Translations under genes and position numbers: made by a program
The notes under the pieces: generated by a model
Told to the model about the DNA's origin: nothing
Seen by the model: only the letters and a program-made list of their open reading frames with translations
Database searches by the model: none
In this document: positions 11,515 to 22,754 of the stretch, one piece after another
How the letters are laid out: the number at the start of each line of letters is the position of its first letter
Numbering within the stretch: the stretch's first letter is position 1
Assembly (NCBI GenBank): GCA_029851415.1
Contig: CM056742.1
Coordinates: 92,246,748-92,310,747, forward strand
DNA from: Eretmocerus hayati
Taxonomy: Eukaryota > Arthropoda > Insecta > Hymenoptera > Aphelinidae
Reading direction: 5' to 3'
DNA: 64,000 bases

Positions 11515-11890
11515 TATTGGAAATAGAACTAACAAGGAGAGGCCCAACCTTGCGGGTCCTGGATTCGTTCCAAACTTGGGGACACATCTTGTTTAGGTAT
11601 GAATCGAACGTACCCAGAAGCGTTTCATCAAATGAGCCTCCTATTCTGACATACAGCTATGGAGATTAGCATTGGTCATATAGGCTTATGTTAGAAATAT
11701 GTACATATAGATGTATATCTATATGTACAGTATGACAATTCTGATCTTCATAGCTATATCTCGGAACAGGGGGCCCATGGGATTGAATCCTTTGAGATAT
11801 CTTCATTTCTCACCAAGACAAGATGATTACCAGAGTTTGGGACGAATCCAGGACCCGCAAGGTTGAACCCTTCCTTGTAAGAACTAATAT
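11515..11890. mobile_element. Hairpin (MITE-like) element
   Basis: About 375 bp with inverted halves. AACCTTGCGGGTCCTGGATT with neighbouring sequence on the left is mirrored on the right near 11835-11870. The similarity continues inward to the centre at about 11700, where ATATAGATGTATATCTATAT forms the turn. The copy lies inside the dispersed repeat and interrupts the match to copy B. It shows no coding potential. The layout resembles the hairpin at 41030-41380, though it is not the same sequence. Confidence 0.65.
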
Positions 11891-12179
11891 TAGTCATCTT
11901 CGATGCATTTTCTCCTGCTTTTTTTGTTGCAATCATTAGTTTTCCGGCCCAGGGCTAGCCAAAAAACCTATCATCGAAAGATGGGGCCAAGATGCCAGAA
12001 CCGTGTTCTGAGAATTTTGATTTTTTCGGCCTTTGTGGGTGTGAAGTGCCGCGGTAGAGCTCGTTCGGGATCCGGGCTGGATGATAAGGTAACTGTGACT
12101 TACTTGCCCCCACTCAAGTTATCGGATGTACGCACATGCAGACCTTGCCGCGCATTTCTATCATATTTGAGGGGCTGCG

Positions 12180-12390
12180 TGGAAAAATTGCCTGATAGCG
12201 GTTAGGCCCTTCCCCCCCCCCCTGTCGCTTTTTTGAACCTTCGAAACATGATCTATGACTCAAAAAAACTCGTTTTCCGAAAAGCCTCGAAAACCACCAT
12301 GGATCGGAAAGGGCGTAAACGCCATTAGGCCCTTTCATGAAATTCAAAAAAGGGCTTAGTGGTGGTTAGGCTCTTTTGTCAGTGACATGG
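12180..12390. repeat. AGGCCCTTT/AAGGGC-rich block
   Basis: The words TTAGGCCCTT, AAAGGGCGTAA, TTAGGCCCTTTCATG and AAAGGGCTTAG recur, and a C-run lies at 12214-12223. Related words (GAAGGGCGTAATTGC, AAAGGGCCTAATTCG) recur at 18840-19080. Both blocks lie within copy A of the dispersed repeat, on either side of the Polinton, so they may be parts of one older region. Confidence 0.4.
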
Positions 12391-13244
12391 CGTCAATGGA
12401 GCTTTTTTTACGAGTATTGAATTATTGCTCGAAGAAAATGCATGGGAAACGCTGCAAGATATCCTTGCTAGAAATACATGTTCAACTCGTTTTGGACTCA
12501 TTCCATAATCCTCATGTACACTCCTGGACAATCATTTTTTGTCCAATAGTGCGAGAAATTGTATGGCATCCATCGTTACAATCGCGTCTTTCAACGATGG
12601 ATAGCTATAAATTCCTGTATTCGTCTCGTACCCAAGACGCGTGTATAACCAAAAATTGATACATAATATACCCCGGAAAGCGATGCCGATCTGGAGCTGC
12701 CAAGGTGGCTAGGCCGCGCGTCTAGTACGCGGCTCTTTATACTGCGCTCTTGACTCTCATATGGCGGCCTTTTATATAGCAGCAGGAGTTTTACCGTGGC
12801 AGCTTATATGTATCGTCGACCGCGAGCGCGCATTTCACCACTTGCTGTCTGGTCTTCAGATCAAAAATATAACTGCCAGTGCATTATGCATTGATGAATC
12901 CAACGAAATTTGATATTGAGTCGAGAGCGCGGTCAGTGTATGTGCACTAAAAGCTCTGGGCAGTTATATTTTGCAGATCAAAATTTCCCAGATGGCGAGT
13001 TGCGGCGAGTCGCAAGCTCCGTGTGGTGGATAACATACGCTGCCACACACGCGAGAAATCCTATCACATCACGGAGACATACCATCACTCGACTCCTTGG
13101 ACAATCTCAACGCTAAATTTACATAGACTATTTCTTTTCTTGTTTGGACGGGCAAATATTCTCACATAGAGAGCCTGATATAGGCACACAAATCTTACAA
13201 CAACAAGTATATGGGCAAATCTCAGGAACAATGCGAAGTAGTAT
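12391..13244. other. Non-coding stretch before the Polinton
   Basis: Short frames only. The 68-codon frame at 12910 and the 90-codon frame at 12387 show no domain. Nothing further is recognised. Confidence 0.35.
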
Positions 13245-13740
13245 AGCAAAGTGCGTTCGAATGCGGTCTTTTCTAATGTAATGCATTGAAAGTCCCCTAT
13301 CGTTCAAATGCGAGTGCATTTGAAACCTCATAGACTTTTTAATGCAATGCATTCAACTACTATAAGTCTCGCTTCTAATCACGCACTTGGACTTTCGAAT
13401 GCAATGCAACAAAAGTCCCACATCCTTCAAATGAAAGTGCATTGGAATTCCCTGGGCATTCTAATGCAACGCATTCAACTACTAAATGTCTCGCTTCTAA
13501 TGCATTTGTCTGAAGATCTAACGGATTAAAATCCGCGAGGTAGAAACGATGTCCGTATTCGACATGTCACGCTCCTCTGTTAGTCTACCGGCCGTCGCGT
13601 GACACACCGATTTTCCATCGCCCTCGCGTGACACGTGCTCACTGTGTCACACGTTCCGCGAAAAATTTCGCACCCCAGCGTGACATCCGACGTACATGTA
13701 AATGCGGAGGACCAATAGACTCAATCCATAGTGTACACGT

Positions 13741-13787
<47 letters not shown>

Positions 13788-14470
13788 CGCGTGCCAATGC
13801 AACTGTATTGGAAGGAGCTGCATCAAAACGACCTCAGAGATTTCTGGTGCACTCACAGAGTTTTGATTGCATCAAAAATCTCATTGAGTTCTCTAACAAG
13901 AAGTTTAACCGACTTTTGAATGCATCGCACGCGGAACTTTATCGAAATACAGCTATCCCACGCGATATTTGATAGGAATTTGGCCATCACGCATAGTATA
14001 TTGATCAGAATCCAGCCATGTACCACGTGGTATTCGGTATAACTATCCCGCGCGGACAGTCATACAGTTCTCGTGTCTTAAATGAAATCAGAGAATAAGA
14101 TTTTAAGCAGTCAAGGTTTCATTTTACGGTTTGATAGCGAGGATGGAAGAGGGCCCGCAGAATTTTTCACAACTTTCAATAACTTTTGATTATATCTCAT
14201 AACTTTTCATAACTTTTCATAACTTTTCGTAACTTTATAATTTGAACACATTATAACTTCTTTTTTTATGAGTGTTCGTGTGCGATGTGGGCCTCCAATA
14301 ACATTTTTCACTCGTGGAGCTCCTATTGAATTTCAAGATGAGGTTGATGGATGCAATATCTTAATTCGCATACCACATAGACCTCTCTACTGCTCCTCGT
14401 CGTTCGTCAATTTTCAGCGCATTCCTCATTGCACAAGTCCGTGGGGAGGTGACGGGAGTCGCTTCGGATG
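13245..14470 (+). repeat. Polinton left terminal inverted arm
   Basis: Mirrors 16487-17900. The outer 270 bases contain two tandem variants of a roughly 130-bp unit rich in GAATGCATTGCATT words. A (GT)n run lies at about 13743-13783, paired with an interrupted (CA)n run at about 17139-17171. A run of ATAACTTTTC words at about 14170-14235 mirrors TATGAAAAGT words at 16700-16735. The open frames in the arm are low-complexity shadows. Confidence 0.85.
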
Positions 14471-15114
14471 AAGATTCGGAGAGCACACCATCACCCGATG
14501 AGTCAGGGCAAGATACATCTTTTTTCGACGCAGCAGAGGTCAGCGAATATGAAAGCCCTCTGAAACATTCTTCGCATGAGATAGGTGATGATTTACTTTA
14601 TGGAGTATATAGGAAAGATAGCAAGATGATGCTTGGTAACTCAGAATTTGTTCTTGAAGATGATATCAAAGTAGATAAAGTATCATATCCAGTGACGCCT
14701 GGATTGTTACAATTGATACTTATGAGACATCCGGATATGAAGTTGGTTACCGAGGATGATTCATCTCTGTATCGTCAAATTCTTGAAAGTACCAGTGCCC
14801 ATAGGAAGAAGCACGATCCCCGGGAGAGTCTGCGAGCTTCCGCAACGAGTAAAGAATTCAATGAAATCATAAAGCCTCTGTTCACGGAAGAAGACGAAGG
14901 TTCGGTCGGGAAACATTGCTCAGAAGTACTGCCGGAGTACAAAGTAGCTCGGCTCAACTCAAAAATGGATTACGTATATTGGGATGATCCAAACGAATTA
15001 GTCGATTGTCTCCGATTACTCATAGCCGAACGGACCGCGGGTAATCGAAATCATGATAATGATATTCATTCAATCATTGGCGAGTTGAGAGAAGCTGGCT
15101 ACATATTGAACTAA
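14449..15114 (+). CDS. Polinton-associated protein (YWDDPNEL family), 221 codons
   Basis: An uninterrupted 221-codon frame. The first residues lie within the inverted arm, so the real N-terminus was probably lost by the internal deletion and the present start (MTGVASDEDSES) is fortuitous. An acidic, serine-rich N-terminal third is followed by the C-terminal block YVYWDDPNELVDCLRLL and then AGNRNHDNDIHSIIGELREAG. I recognise this block from proteins encoded by insect Polintons, often placed near the integrase. Its biochemical role is unknown to me. The next frame starts 26 bases after the stop, consistent with the compact Polinton layout. The open frame is intact, unlike its two neighbours. 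Confidence 0.65.
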   Translation: MTGVASDEDSESTPSPDESGQDTSFFDAAEVSEYESPLKHSSHEIGDDLLYGVYRKDSKMMLGNSEFVLEDDIKVDKVSYPVTPGLLQLILMRHPDMKLVTEDDSSLYRQILESTSAHRKKHDPRESLRASATSKEFNEIIKPLFTEEDEGSVGKHCSEVLPEYKVARLNSKMDYVYWDDPNELVDCLRLLIAERTAGNRNHDNDIHSIIGELREAGYILN

Positions 15115-15140
15115 ATGGAATCTTCATCATCAGTATCAAA

Positions 15141-15545
15141 ATGAGCGTCTATGTGTTCGGACGTGCCTTGAAGCGAAAGAGAGTCGAGGAAGGGATTCGT
15201 GGTCCACCAGGTATTAGGTATAAATTCACGGATGATGGTTAATTCGATGCAGAAGGCAAGAGACTTTGTAACCTTTCGAGACCGATAGATCCTAGTGATG
15301 CAGTTGATTTCCAAACTCTCAAGGATTATTCCCGACTCGAAATTCAAAAAAGTATACATGGAATTACGTCAAAACTGAGAAGTGATATAGATGACGTGAA
15401 CGTTATCCTCGCAGCGGACGAAGATACATTCAAAAAAGATACAAAGTACGTGACAGAGCTCGTTGAGGCACACAGAGACGAGATCGACCAGCAAATTTTA
15501 ACACGGAATGCGAAATTACACGAGTTGGAGCGCGTGTTGGGATGA
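15141..15545 (+). pseudogene. Polinton small protein with predicted coiled coil, one in-frame stop
   Basis: A 134-codon frame starting MSVYVFGRALKRKR, with a collagen-like GPPGI turn near residue 23 and an in-frame TAA at 15240-15242 (codon 34). It then runs open to TGA at 15543-15545. The part after the stop (SRPIDPSDAVDFQTLKDYS, then charged heptad-like sequence) looks like a coiled coil. Proteins with this start and the DPxDAV phrase accompany the integrase in insect Polintons as far as I recall; the function is unknown. The single stop without a frameshift points to mild decay. Confidence 0.6.
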
Positions 15546-15568
15546 AAAAGTGATAAACGGAAGAAACG

Positions 15569-16486
15569 ATGAACCAAAAGCGCGTAGTCGTCGAAGAACT
15601 GCATAAGCCCGCTCGACGTTATTATCCGCGACGACAAGTTGATATACGTTGACTGGATGAAAGTTGGCAAGCTGATCTCGTAGAGATGCAAGCTTATTCG
15701 GAAGAAAATAAAGGTTTCCGATACTTATTGACTGTTACTGATGTATTTTCCAAGTATGTTTGGGCAGTCCCAGTTAAATCTAAGGACTGAAAGGATGTCA
15801 CAGCTGCTATGGAATCGATTCTTGAGCAGGGTAGAGTTCCCAAAAATTTACAAACTGATAGGGGTAAAGAATTCTACAATAAGAATTTTCAGAGTCTGAT
15901 GAAAAAGTATAATATCAATCTGTACTCTACGTATAGTGAGATGAAAGCATCTATTTGTGAACGTCTCAATCGCACATTGAAAAATGAAATGTGGGCTCGA
16001 TTCAGTTTACAAGGTAATCGTAAATGGTTGTAGTTTTTACCTGATCTGCTTGAGAAATATAACGGCACAAAACATCGCACCATAAAAATGAAATCGAGAG
16101 ATGTCAATGCCGGAAATGGAGCCCAAGTTTTCAGATGTTTTCCAGCAGATAATCGAATTGTGAAGAAACCAAAGTTCAGAGTGAATGATAAGGTTAGAGT
16201 CAACAGAATCAAAGGCGTGTTTGACAGAGCTTACTGGCCGAATTGGTCGACAGAAATCTTTACAATCGATAAAATACGTAAGAGTAAACCAGTAACGTAT
16301 TATTTGAAGGACTATCAGGGCGAGCCTGTATCTGGATGTTTTTACGGAGGAGAACTTTCAAGAGTCAAGTTTCCGGATGTATATTTGATTGAAAAAAATA
16401 TCAGAAGACTTGGCAATCAAATGTATGTCAAATGGTTAGGTTTTGATAGCAGTCATAACAGTTGGATGATACAAGATCAACTATGA
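15569..16486 (+). pseudogene. Polinton c-integrase with chromodomain, three in-frame stops
   Basis: A 305-codon frame that stays in phase from 15569 to the TGA at 16484-16486 and is interrupted only by TGA at 15650, TGA at 15788 and TAG at 16031. It contains a retroviral-type DDE core: the first aspartate in ESWQADLVEM, the second in QTDRGKEF, and the glutamate in SICERLNRTLK. A C-terminal chromodomain-like segment follows, with VKWLGFDSSHNSW. Such integrases insert Polinton DNA and make 6-bp duplications. The stop codon of the frame coincides with the inner edge of the right inverted arm. The presence of nonsense changes without indels suggests the copy is decayed but not ancient. Confidence 0.85.
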
Positions 16487-17900
16487 AGCGACTCCCGTCA
16501 CCTCCCCACGGACTTGTGCAATGAGAAATACGCTGAAAATTGACGAACGACGAGGTGCATGCGAATTAAGATATTGCATCCATCAACGTCATCTTGAAAT
16601 TCAATAGAAGCTCCACGAGTGAAAAAATGTTATTGGAAGCCCACATCGCACACGAACACTCATCAAAAAAAAAAGTTATAATGTGTTCAAATTATATAGT
16701 TACGAAAAGTTATGAAAAGTTATGAAAAGTTATAAAATATAATCAAAAGTTACTGAAAGTTACGAAAAATTCTGTGGGCCCTCTCCCATTCTCGCTATCA
16801 GACCGTAGAATAAAACCTAGACTGCTTAAAATCTAATTCTTTGATTGCATTCAAGACACGAGAACTGTATGACTGTCCGCGCGGGATAGATATACCGAAT
16901 ACCACGTGGATTCTGATCAATATACTATGCGGGATGGCCAAATTTCTATCAAATATCGCGTGGGATAGCTGTATTCTGATAAAGTTCCGCGTGCGATGCA
17001 TTCAAAAGTCGGTTAAACTTCTAGTTAGAAAACTCAATGAGATTTCTGATGCAATCAAACCTCTGTGAGTGCACCAGAAATCTCTGAGGTCGTTTTGATG
17101 CAGCTCCTTCCAATACAGTTGCATTGGCACGCGCGCGCACACACACACACACGAACACACACACACACACGTACGTGTACACTATGGATTGAGTCTATTG
17201 GTCCTTCACATTGACATGTACGTAAGATGTCACGCTGGGGTGCGAAATTTTTTGCGGGACGTGTGACACAGTGAGCACGTGTCACGCGAGGGCGATGGAA
17301 AATCGGTCTGTCACGCGACGGCCGATAGACTAACAGAGGAGCGTGACATGTTGAATACGGACATCGTTTCTCCCTCGTGGATTCTAATCCGTCAGATCTT
17401 CGAACAAATGCATCAGAAGCGAGACATTTCGTAGTTGAATGCGTTGCATTAGAATGCCCAGGGAATTCCAATGCACTTTCATTTGAACGATGTGGGACTT
17501 TTGTTGCATTGCATTCGGAAGCCCAAGTGCGTACGAGTGCAGTTGCACTCGTACGCACTTAGCTATGAAGAAAAAAGGGCCCTCCACGTGGAAAGAGAAG
17601 TCTGAGAAAACAACCACCCAGGATTCTAAGTCACATCCCAACTATAAGTACGACAAGATGAAAAAATGTGATAAAGGAAGGAGCACGTGGTATATGGACT
17701 AATGAGACCTCGTTTTCGGGCTTCTAGTGCATCAGATTTTTGAATAACTCAAATGCATTAGAAGCGAGACTTATAGTAGTTGAATGCATTGCATTAAAAA
17801 GTCTATGAGGTTTCAAATACACTTGCATTTGAACGATATGGGACTTTTAATGCATTGCATTAGAAAAGTAAAGTGCAACTGCATTCGAACGCACTTTGCT
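16487..17900 (-). repeat. Polinton right terminal inverted arm
   Basis: Mirror of 13245-14470. It carries an extra segment of about 180 bases (about 17560-17740) between the two outer sub-repeats that the left arm lacks. Next to the insertion point is the palindromic phrase GTGCGTACGAGTGCAGTTGC, followed by its mirrored continuation (17527-17561). Confidence 0.8.
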
Positions 17901-18830
17901 TTACTAATATGCGATTTCGACTTTGAAATTTCGAGGAGAATAAAGGGAGGAAGATACGTTTAATAGTTTACAGTGTCATCTGAAGGTCTGTGGTATGAAG
18001 TGAAGATGTGCCTCAGCTGCCAGAACGCTCATTTTCGTCATTCGTCAATCCTCACAAGCCTCGCGCCACGACCGAGATAAGGCTGTAGTAAGGGCAATTG
18101 TCATGGTCATTCCTTGAGGTACGAATATCAGTCTACAAGTGGTTTCAATCCCAACGGAATCGAAATTTTCGTGTGCTTCACGAAAAACGATTTTTTTGAC
18201 CCTCTTCACGCAAAAATAACTTTTCTCATTTTAAGACGCATCGTCGTGCAGAATCGAGCACCCTATCGTTCTTGGGCTAGATTTGTAGGTTTTCCGATGT
18301 AGGATGAGATGTCGTTTCTATAAATACGAAACATTCACCGCCCCGAGTGCTGCATCCATTAGAAGAGTGATACAGGAAAGAAAGTGAAATCGGAGTTCGC
18401 TCCAACGAATCATCGCCACTCTGACGCATTGATAGGCACAGCCTCGGTCGAAAGTTACGTGTTTCCATATATTATAATTCATCACACATCCAATTTTCAG
18501 ACCGATAGGTGAACCGCCCCGCCTGTGGCGAACTGAGGCGTGAGAGAATTATGACCCTGTTCGGTCAAAAATTGCAATTTTGTCACGAAGAAGCGTCTCC
18601 CAGTACCTGTCTACAGCGAGTATCAGACTTCTGAATGATGCAGAACTGTTGAAAATGAGTGGATCGTGAAAATGATCGAATGCAAGCGGTGGAAAAAACG
18701 CGACTGTTCTTCTGACAACGTGAAAATAGGCCTGTTCGGTCAAACCGCATACTTCGTGAGATTTGCCCATATATTCCGAGTATTCATAAAATATACATAG
18801 TTACATTAAATCCACAAAAAAGGTCTAATT
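17901..18830. other. Non-coding stretch, interior of dispersed repeat copy A
   Basis: No coding domain. The word CTGTTCGGTCAAA recurs at about 18556 and 18729. The rest is unrecognised. Confidence 0.35.
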
Positions 18831-18839
18831 ACATGTTGA

Positions 18840-19080
18840 CAACGAAAGCAAATATGTAAGAAGGGTACAACTGACATCATCTATTTCGAAGAAGGCATAA
18901 TTGCAGAAGAAAATCTCAAGAATGGCGTGACTGCAGAAGGAAATTTCGAAGAAGGGCGTAATTGCCATGATCATATTCCAAAAGGACCTAAGTACCTGGT
19001 GAGAAAAGATAAAAGGGGCATTATTACTTTTCATGAAGGGCGTAATCAGGTACAATATGGAAAAGGGCCTAATTCGTAAT
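18840..19080. repeat. Degenerate short tandem repeat (GAAGGGCGTAATTGC words)
   Basis: About eight diverged copies of a motif near 30-35 bases long, with cores such as TTTCGAAGAAGGCATAATTGC, TTTCGAAGAAGGGCGTAATTG, AAAGGACCTAAGTAC and ATGAAGGGCGTAATC. No coding frame. Confidence 0.5.
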
Positions 19081-19826
19081 GGAAAAATTTTATAAAAATC
19101 CTCCCGAGCCTAGAAACGTTTTGCTCCCTCGAAGAGAAAGTATTGTATCGGTGCGGAAATTTCTGCAAAAAAATTTTCCGAATTTCCTATTTTTGACCCT
19201 TTGATTGGAACAGTAGCCAAATGAAAAATAGTTCATCTCATTCTTCTCTCCGAGATGTATAAAATGGTACCCCTGTACTTTCCCCATCTCGAATACAACG
19301 CTCTCTGTGAAATATTTTCAAACACGCATTGCTTATGTCCGTATGTATGTGTGTCTGTATGTTGTCTTCCCTTTGTCACGCGATATCTCCTGAACCCCTG
19401 GATCAATCTTCTTCAAACTTCGAGGGTTTGTTCTAAATTGAGTAGCAATGAGCCCAGTCTCTTGACAGCTCTATCCTCTCAATACTCCTTCTCCCACGTT
19501 CAACTGATTGCCTAAATTTCAACACTATTCTCAGACCCTGATTTCAGACCATATTTAGTGTCAAAATGTCAGATCCGTGCCACCTACCACGTCTCTCCAT
19601 GTTATAAGCCGGCGTCTTATGGCGCCGATGAGTGGAAATATTTATACTCATACGCGAGCTAATTCGCATTCTGCCCGTTTCAAAAAGTCGAAAAACACGT
19701 CTTCGAACCTTCGAAAGTTAGATTTGGGGCTGGCACATTTTTGACCTCCGAATATCGAGATTTCTGTAGAATTACCCTCATGAGAACACTCCAAGAACGT
19801 TACACAGACATCTCAAGACTGTCTGA

Positions 19827-20990
19827 GGGGCCATCCATAAATGATATCATGCCAAAATTGACCATTTTTGACCCCCTCACCCCCTATGTCACACTTTGTC
19901 ACAACTTTGAAGACCCCCCCTCTCTGCCATGATGTCACAAATAGGTAGACCCCCTCTCTTCCTTGACTATTGCCGGGTAGAGATTTCCACTATCCGAGGA
20001 AAAATCACATATTCCGACGCAAATTCTTAACTTTATTACTCAATTTCAATACATACATTTGTTCACATTTCTTGATCGAACTTTGGAGTATAACTTTTAT
20101 TTGGAATAATGTTTGATATTAATGCCTTGAGATGCCCAAGACATAGAAGATTCGAAAAATGTTTCCATTGCTGCTTAGAATCCCTGACGATCCTCAGTCC
20201 AAGGGCTTTCGACCCATTCCCCTAAATTGGAAATGATTGGGAGAAGATCTTCTTCATGACAAGTCTCTTCTATGGGTATTACGGATTCATGTAAGTCTTG
20301 TACCCTCATCCACTGTGAATCTTCAGAGTCACCTTCATCAGGTATGACGCACAAAGCCTCTTTATTGCGGCAAGCAGTGACTCTGATTGGTCGTACTTAA
20401 ATCACTGTCGCTGAACCTTTCCGATGGCAACCTCGCATATGGTCATCTCGTGCTTTCTTTGAGGCAAAATACAACCCACACGTTTGACATATCCGGTTCG
20501 GGAATTGTGACTCAACACATGTACAGTGCAAATCGTAAGGTACCTGGTGACGAGATAAGAATAATCACTTAACATAGCGTCTTGTTCTTCATCCCGTGAA
20601 AGCGTTCGTAAACTGTACGAGACTATTTGTTGGACGAATTCCCCATTGTGTAGTAGAAAATCGAACCTCGAAAACAATGACAAAGCTGATTGAGCTATTA
20701 TGCTCAAGCGGAGCGCCACATACCGCGGTTGATTACGGCAGCTGTGGAAAACAACTCGTCACTAGCTTGCGCTCTCTGTCGGTAAGCTAGGAAGTGAGGT
20801 CGAGAATGAAATCGCGAGCATGATAACCTGACTATATATCACTCACGAAATTTTTGAGAATTCTTGCAAACCGCACTTGATCAAACATGATGTCACGTTT
20901 GAGCATACCTCCACCCCCTTGTCACACTTTGTCATATATTTGGCTGACCCCCCTCCCCCCGAGAGCATGATATCATTTATGGATGGCCCC
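19827..20990. mobile_element. Element with inverted ends GGGGCCATCCATAAATGATA
   Basis: The left end at 19827 starts GGGGCCATCCATAAATGATA. The right end at 20990 is its exact complement over about 25 bases. Subterminal GACCCCC..TGTCACACTTTGTCA phrases are also shared in inverted orientation (about 19870-19950 and 20905-20965). Short inverted ends starting GGGGCC.TCCATAAA are common in insect DNA transposons in my recollection, but I cannot name the superfamily. The 1.16-kb length and lack of a transposase frame make it non-autonomous. A clean target duplication was not found. Small frames at 20387-20572 and 20596-20790 have no domain. Confidence 0.65.
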
Positions 20991-21328
20991 CTAGAGAACT
21001 CTTTTCGAGCATCTTGCGAACATCTGAAGAATTCCTGAAGAACTATTCTCGAGCAACATGCGAAGATCCCAAGAACACTTTAAGAACTCATTTCGGTGGC
21101 GCATATAAGAACTATTTTAGAACTCTTCAGGATTTATAGTTCAAGAATTCCATCAGAATACTCTCACACCTGAAGCTGTGTCTGGAATGATAACAAGACC
21201 ATACAGAGGTGCACCTCAAGGCACAACTATGTGCAGGGACCAAGCACTTGATGAATTAGATCCATACTTCTTTAGATTCTCAATTTTCATCATCAGACCT
21301 CATGCTTAGGCTCATTTATGGTCACACG
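20991..21328. repeat. AAGAACT-rich degenerate repeat
   Basis: The words GAAGAACT, AAGAACTC and CGAGCA.C.TGCGAA recur through about 21130. Similar words flank the other side of the 19827-20990 element (about 19782-19826: AGAACACTCCAAGAACG), so that element appears to have landed inside this repeat. Confidence 0.45.
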
Positions 21329-21333
21329 CTCTC

Positions 21334-21613
21334 TGTTTGGAATTACGATGATGATGTGGGATGACGTGGTGGTGCAGGTTCAAGAATGATACAAGTCGAT
21401 AAAGTCCTTGATATAGAACTTATATTACAAGACTATATACAAAGCAATGTGGTGCGTTGCACGAGTGTACGGTTGCTACATGACGGTAGAGAGCTCACCA
21501 GCTGCGAGCAACAAGAACCTAACCATACCTTGAGTAAAGAATAAACTCACTGATCGCGTGAATGTAGAAGTCACGTGAATAATTGAGATATGAGAACAAT
21601 ACAATTTCAAACA
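21334..21613 (-). repeat. LTR (3' LTR in minus orientation)
   Basis: 280 bp with matching ends TGTTTG and CAAACA. It aligns over its full length with 22755-23034. Confidence 0.8.
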
Positions 21614-21659
21614 TTCCGCCTCCTTTGGTCACTCTGACCAATAATGATCACAAGTGATG

Positions 21660-22060
21660 AAGAGCCCTAGGCGGGAAGTAGATCACGATGAACGATGAAG
21701 CTGCTTGGCGAGATACATCCTGTTGAGATTCAAGACACGTCTGATAGGTTGAATTTGATGAAAAGTTTTGACAAAGTTCAAAACCAGCGAAATTTTCCGT
21801 GCGTAGAGACGTCTTGCCGAAGCGCAAGACCCATATCATAACCTGGTGTCCGATAGCCTATTGCAATGGAGCTTGAAATAATTGATCGATGCTGCGAGAG
21901 ATACTTCGATGAAGCTCAAGGTCCATGAAGAGGTATTGCATGGCGAGATGTTTCGATGGAGCTCAAAACCCGATGACAATATGCCATGCACTGAGATATC
22001 TTGACGGAGTTCAAGACCCATTGTGGAGTGGAAGCGGCAGGATATTTTGACTGCTGTCAA
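21660..22060 (-). repeat. Degenerate ~60-bp repeats inside the LTR element
   Basis: On the minus strand the segments TTTTGAGCTCCATCGAAACA, TTGAGCTTCATCGAAGTATC, CTTGCGCTTCGGCAAGACGT, TTTGAACTTTGTCAAAACTT and CTTGAATCTCAACAGGATGT recur at roughly 55-65-base spacing. Each holds a small self-complementary core (for example TTTGAACTTTGTCAAA). This may be a structural leader or a decayed minisatellite. Confidence 0.5.
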
Positions 22061-22754
22061 AATCGTCCGATCCTGATGAGCACAGGTAGGCCCAACATCC
22101 ACAGGTAGCCTTATCACAAAGGAGAGGAGAGGTCCCAGATGATAGGCTAGACAACTTGACACGACTGCAACACTGGTTGCCTAGCAGATGGCGATGCAGA
22201 AACAGCCACGTCAATGATGTACACAAACTGCCAGCTCATCAAACTCTCTCTTCCTAATCTCGTGTGATGTGCACTATCACGATATGGAATAGTGCAATGT
22301 TGTGGGTGCAAAGAGACGAATGCCTCGTTGATAATTGCTGCTGTTTCTGATGCCTCCCCAAAACGTCTGATGAGTTGAGTAGCACTCACACCCTTGCGAC
22401 GTGAACGCCACGTTTACTGCGAGAGGTGGAACACTGATAGTTCGAGCCAAGTATGAAAATATGGACGTTGTAAGCTCCTTTTCTCTCTGTTTTGCTTCAA
22501 AATGGCCGGTTACACGTAGCGGCACCAAGCCACTACACCTCATGCATTGACGATGATTGTGTGAGTGCACACTCGAGGAACACACCATCGAAATGTATAG
22601 CCTTCATTACCTTGTACTACCATTCAATGACTGCACGGTTACACACACATCACCACTGCACAAAATGAGCTGCACAAAATGTCGTTCGAAGCGCTTCCAA
22701 GATGTACTGCTCCGATGTTACTGCCACTGGTGTTATCCGGCTCGAAGGTCCAAA

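Larger units (their letters stand above)
13245..17900 (+). mobile_element. Shrunken Polinton (Maverick) element
   Basis: A 4.66-kb element. Both ends read AGCAAAGTGCGTTCGAATGC inwards (13245 onward, and its complement ending at 17900). They start with AG, as Polintons do. Inverted terminal arms of about 1.2-1.4 kb extend to about 14470 and from about 16487. Between them lie three tandem plus-strand frames: a 221-codon frame, a 134-codon frame with one stop, and an integrase frame with three stops. Full Polintons are 15-20 kb and carry a protein-primed DNA polymerase, protease, ATPase and capsid genes. None of these is present, so this is an internally deleted, non-autonomous and now decayed copy. 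A 6-bp target duplication was not evident. The element sits inside the dispersed repeat copy A. Confidence 0.85.
11453..19782 (+). mobile_element. Old dispersed repeat, copy A, broken up by nested insertions
   Basis: The left part (11453-11500 and about 11930-12100) matches 55533-55810 in order and orientation. Shared phrases include GTGGAAACTTTGGAATAATGTG versus GCGGAAACTTTGAAATAATGTG, then CCAGGGC..CCAAAAAA..TATCATCGAAA, and GTGCCGC..GCTCGTTC versus GCGCCGC..GCTCGTTC. The right part (about 19530-19782) matches about 56470-56710, including CACGTCT.TCCATGTTAT, TTTCAAAAAGTCGAAAAA and CCGAATATCGA. Copy A therefore spans about 8.3 kb where copy B spans 1.2 kb, because a hairpin element and a Polinton landed in it. 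No coding sequence of its own is recognised. The superfamily is unknown. Confidence 0.6.

Noticed and set aside
13628..13972. Frames with long valine/cysteine or threonine/histidine runs, also at 17055-17558
   Set aside because: They read through the GT or CA microsatellite in the Polinton arms.
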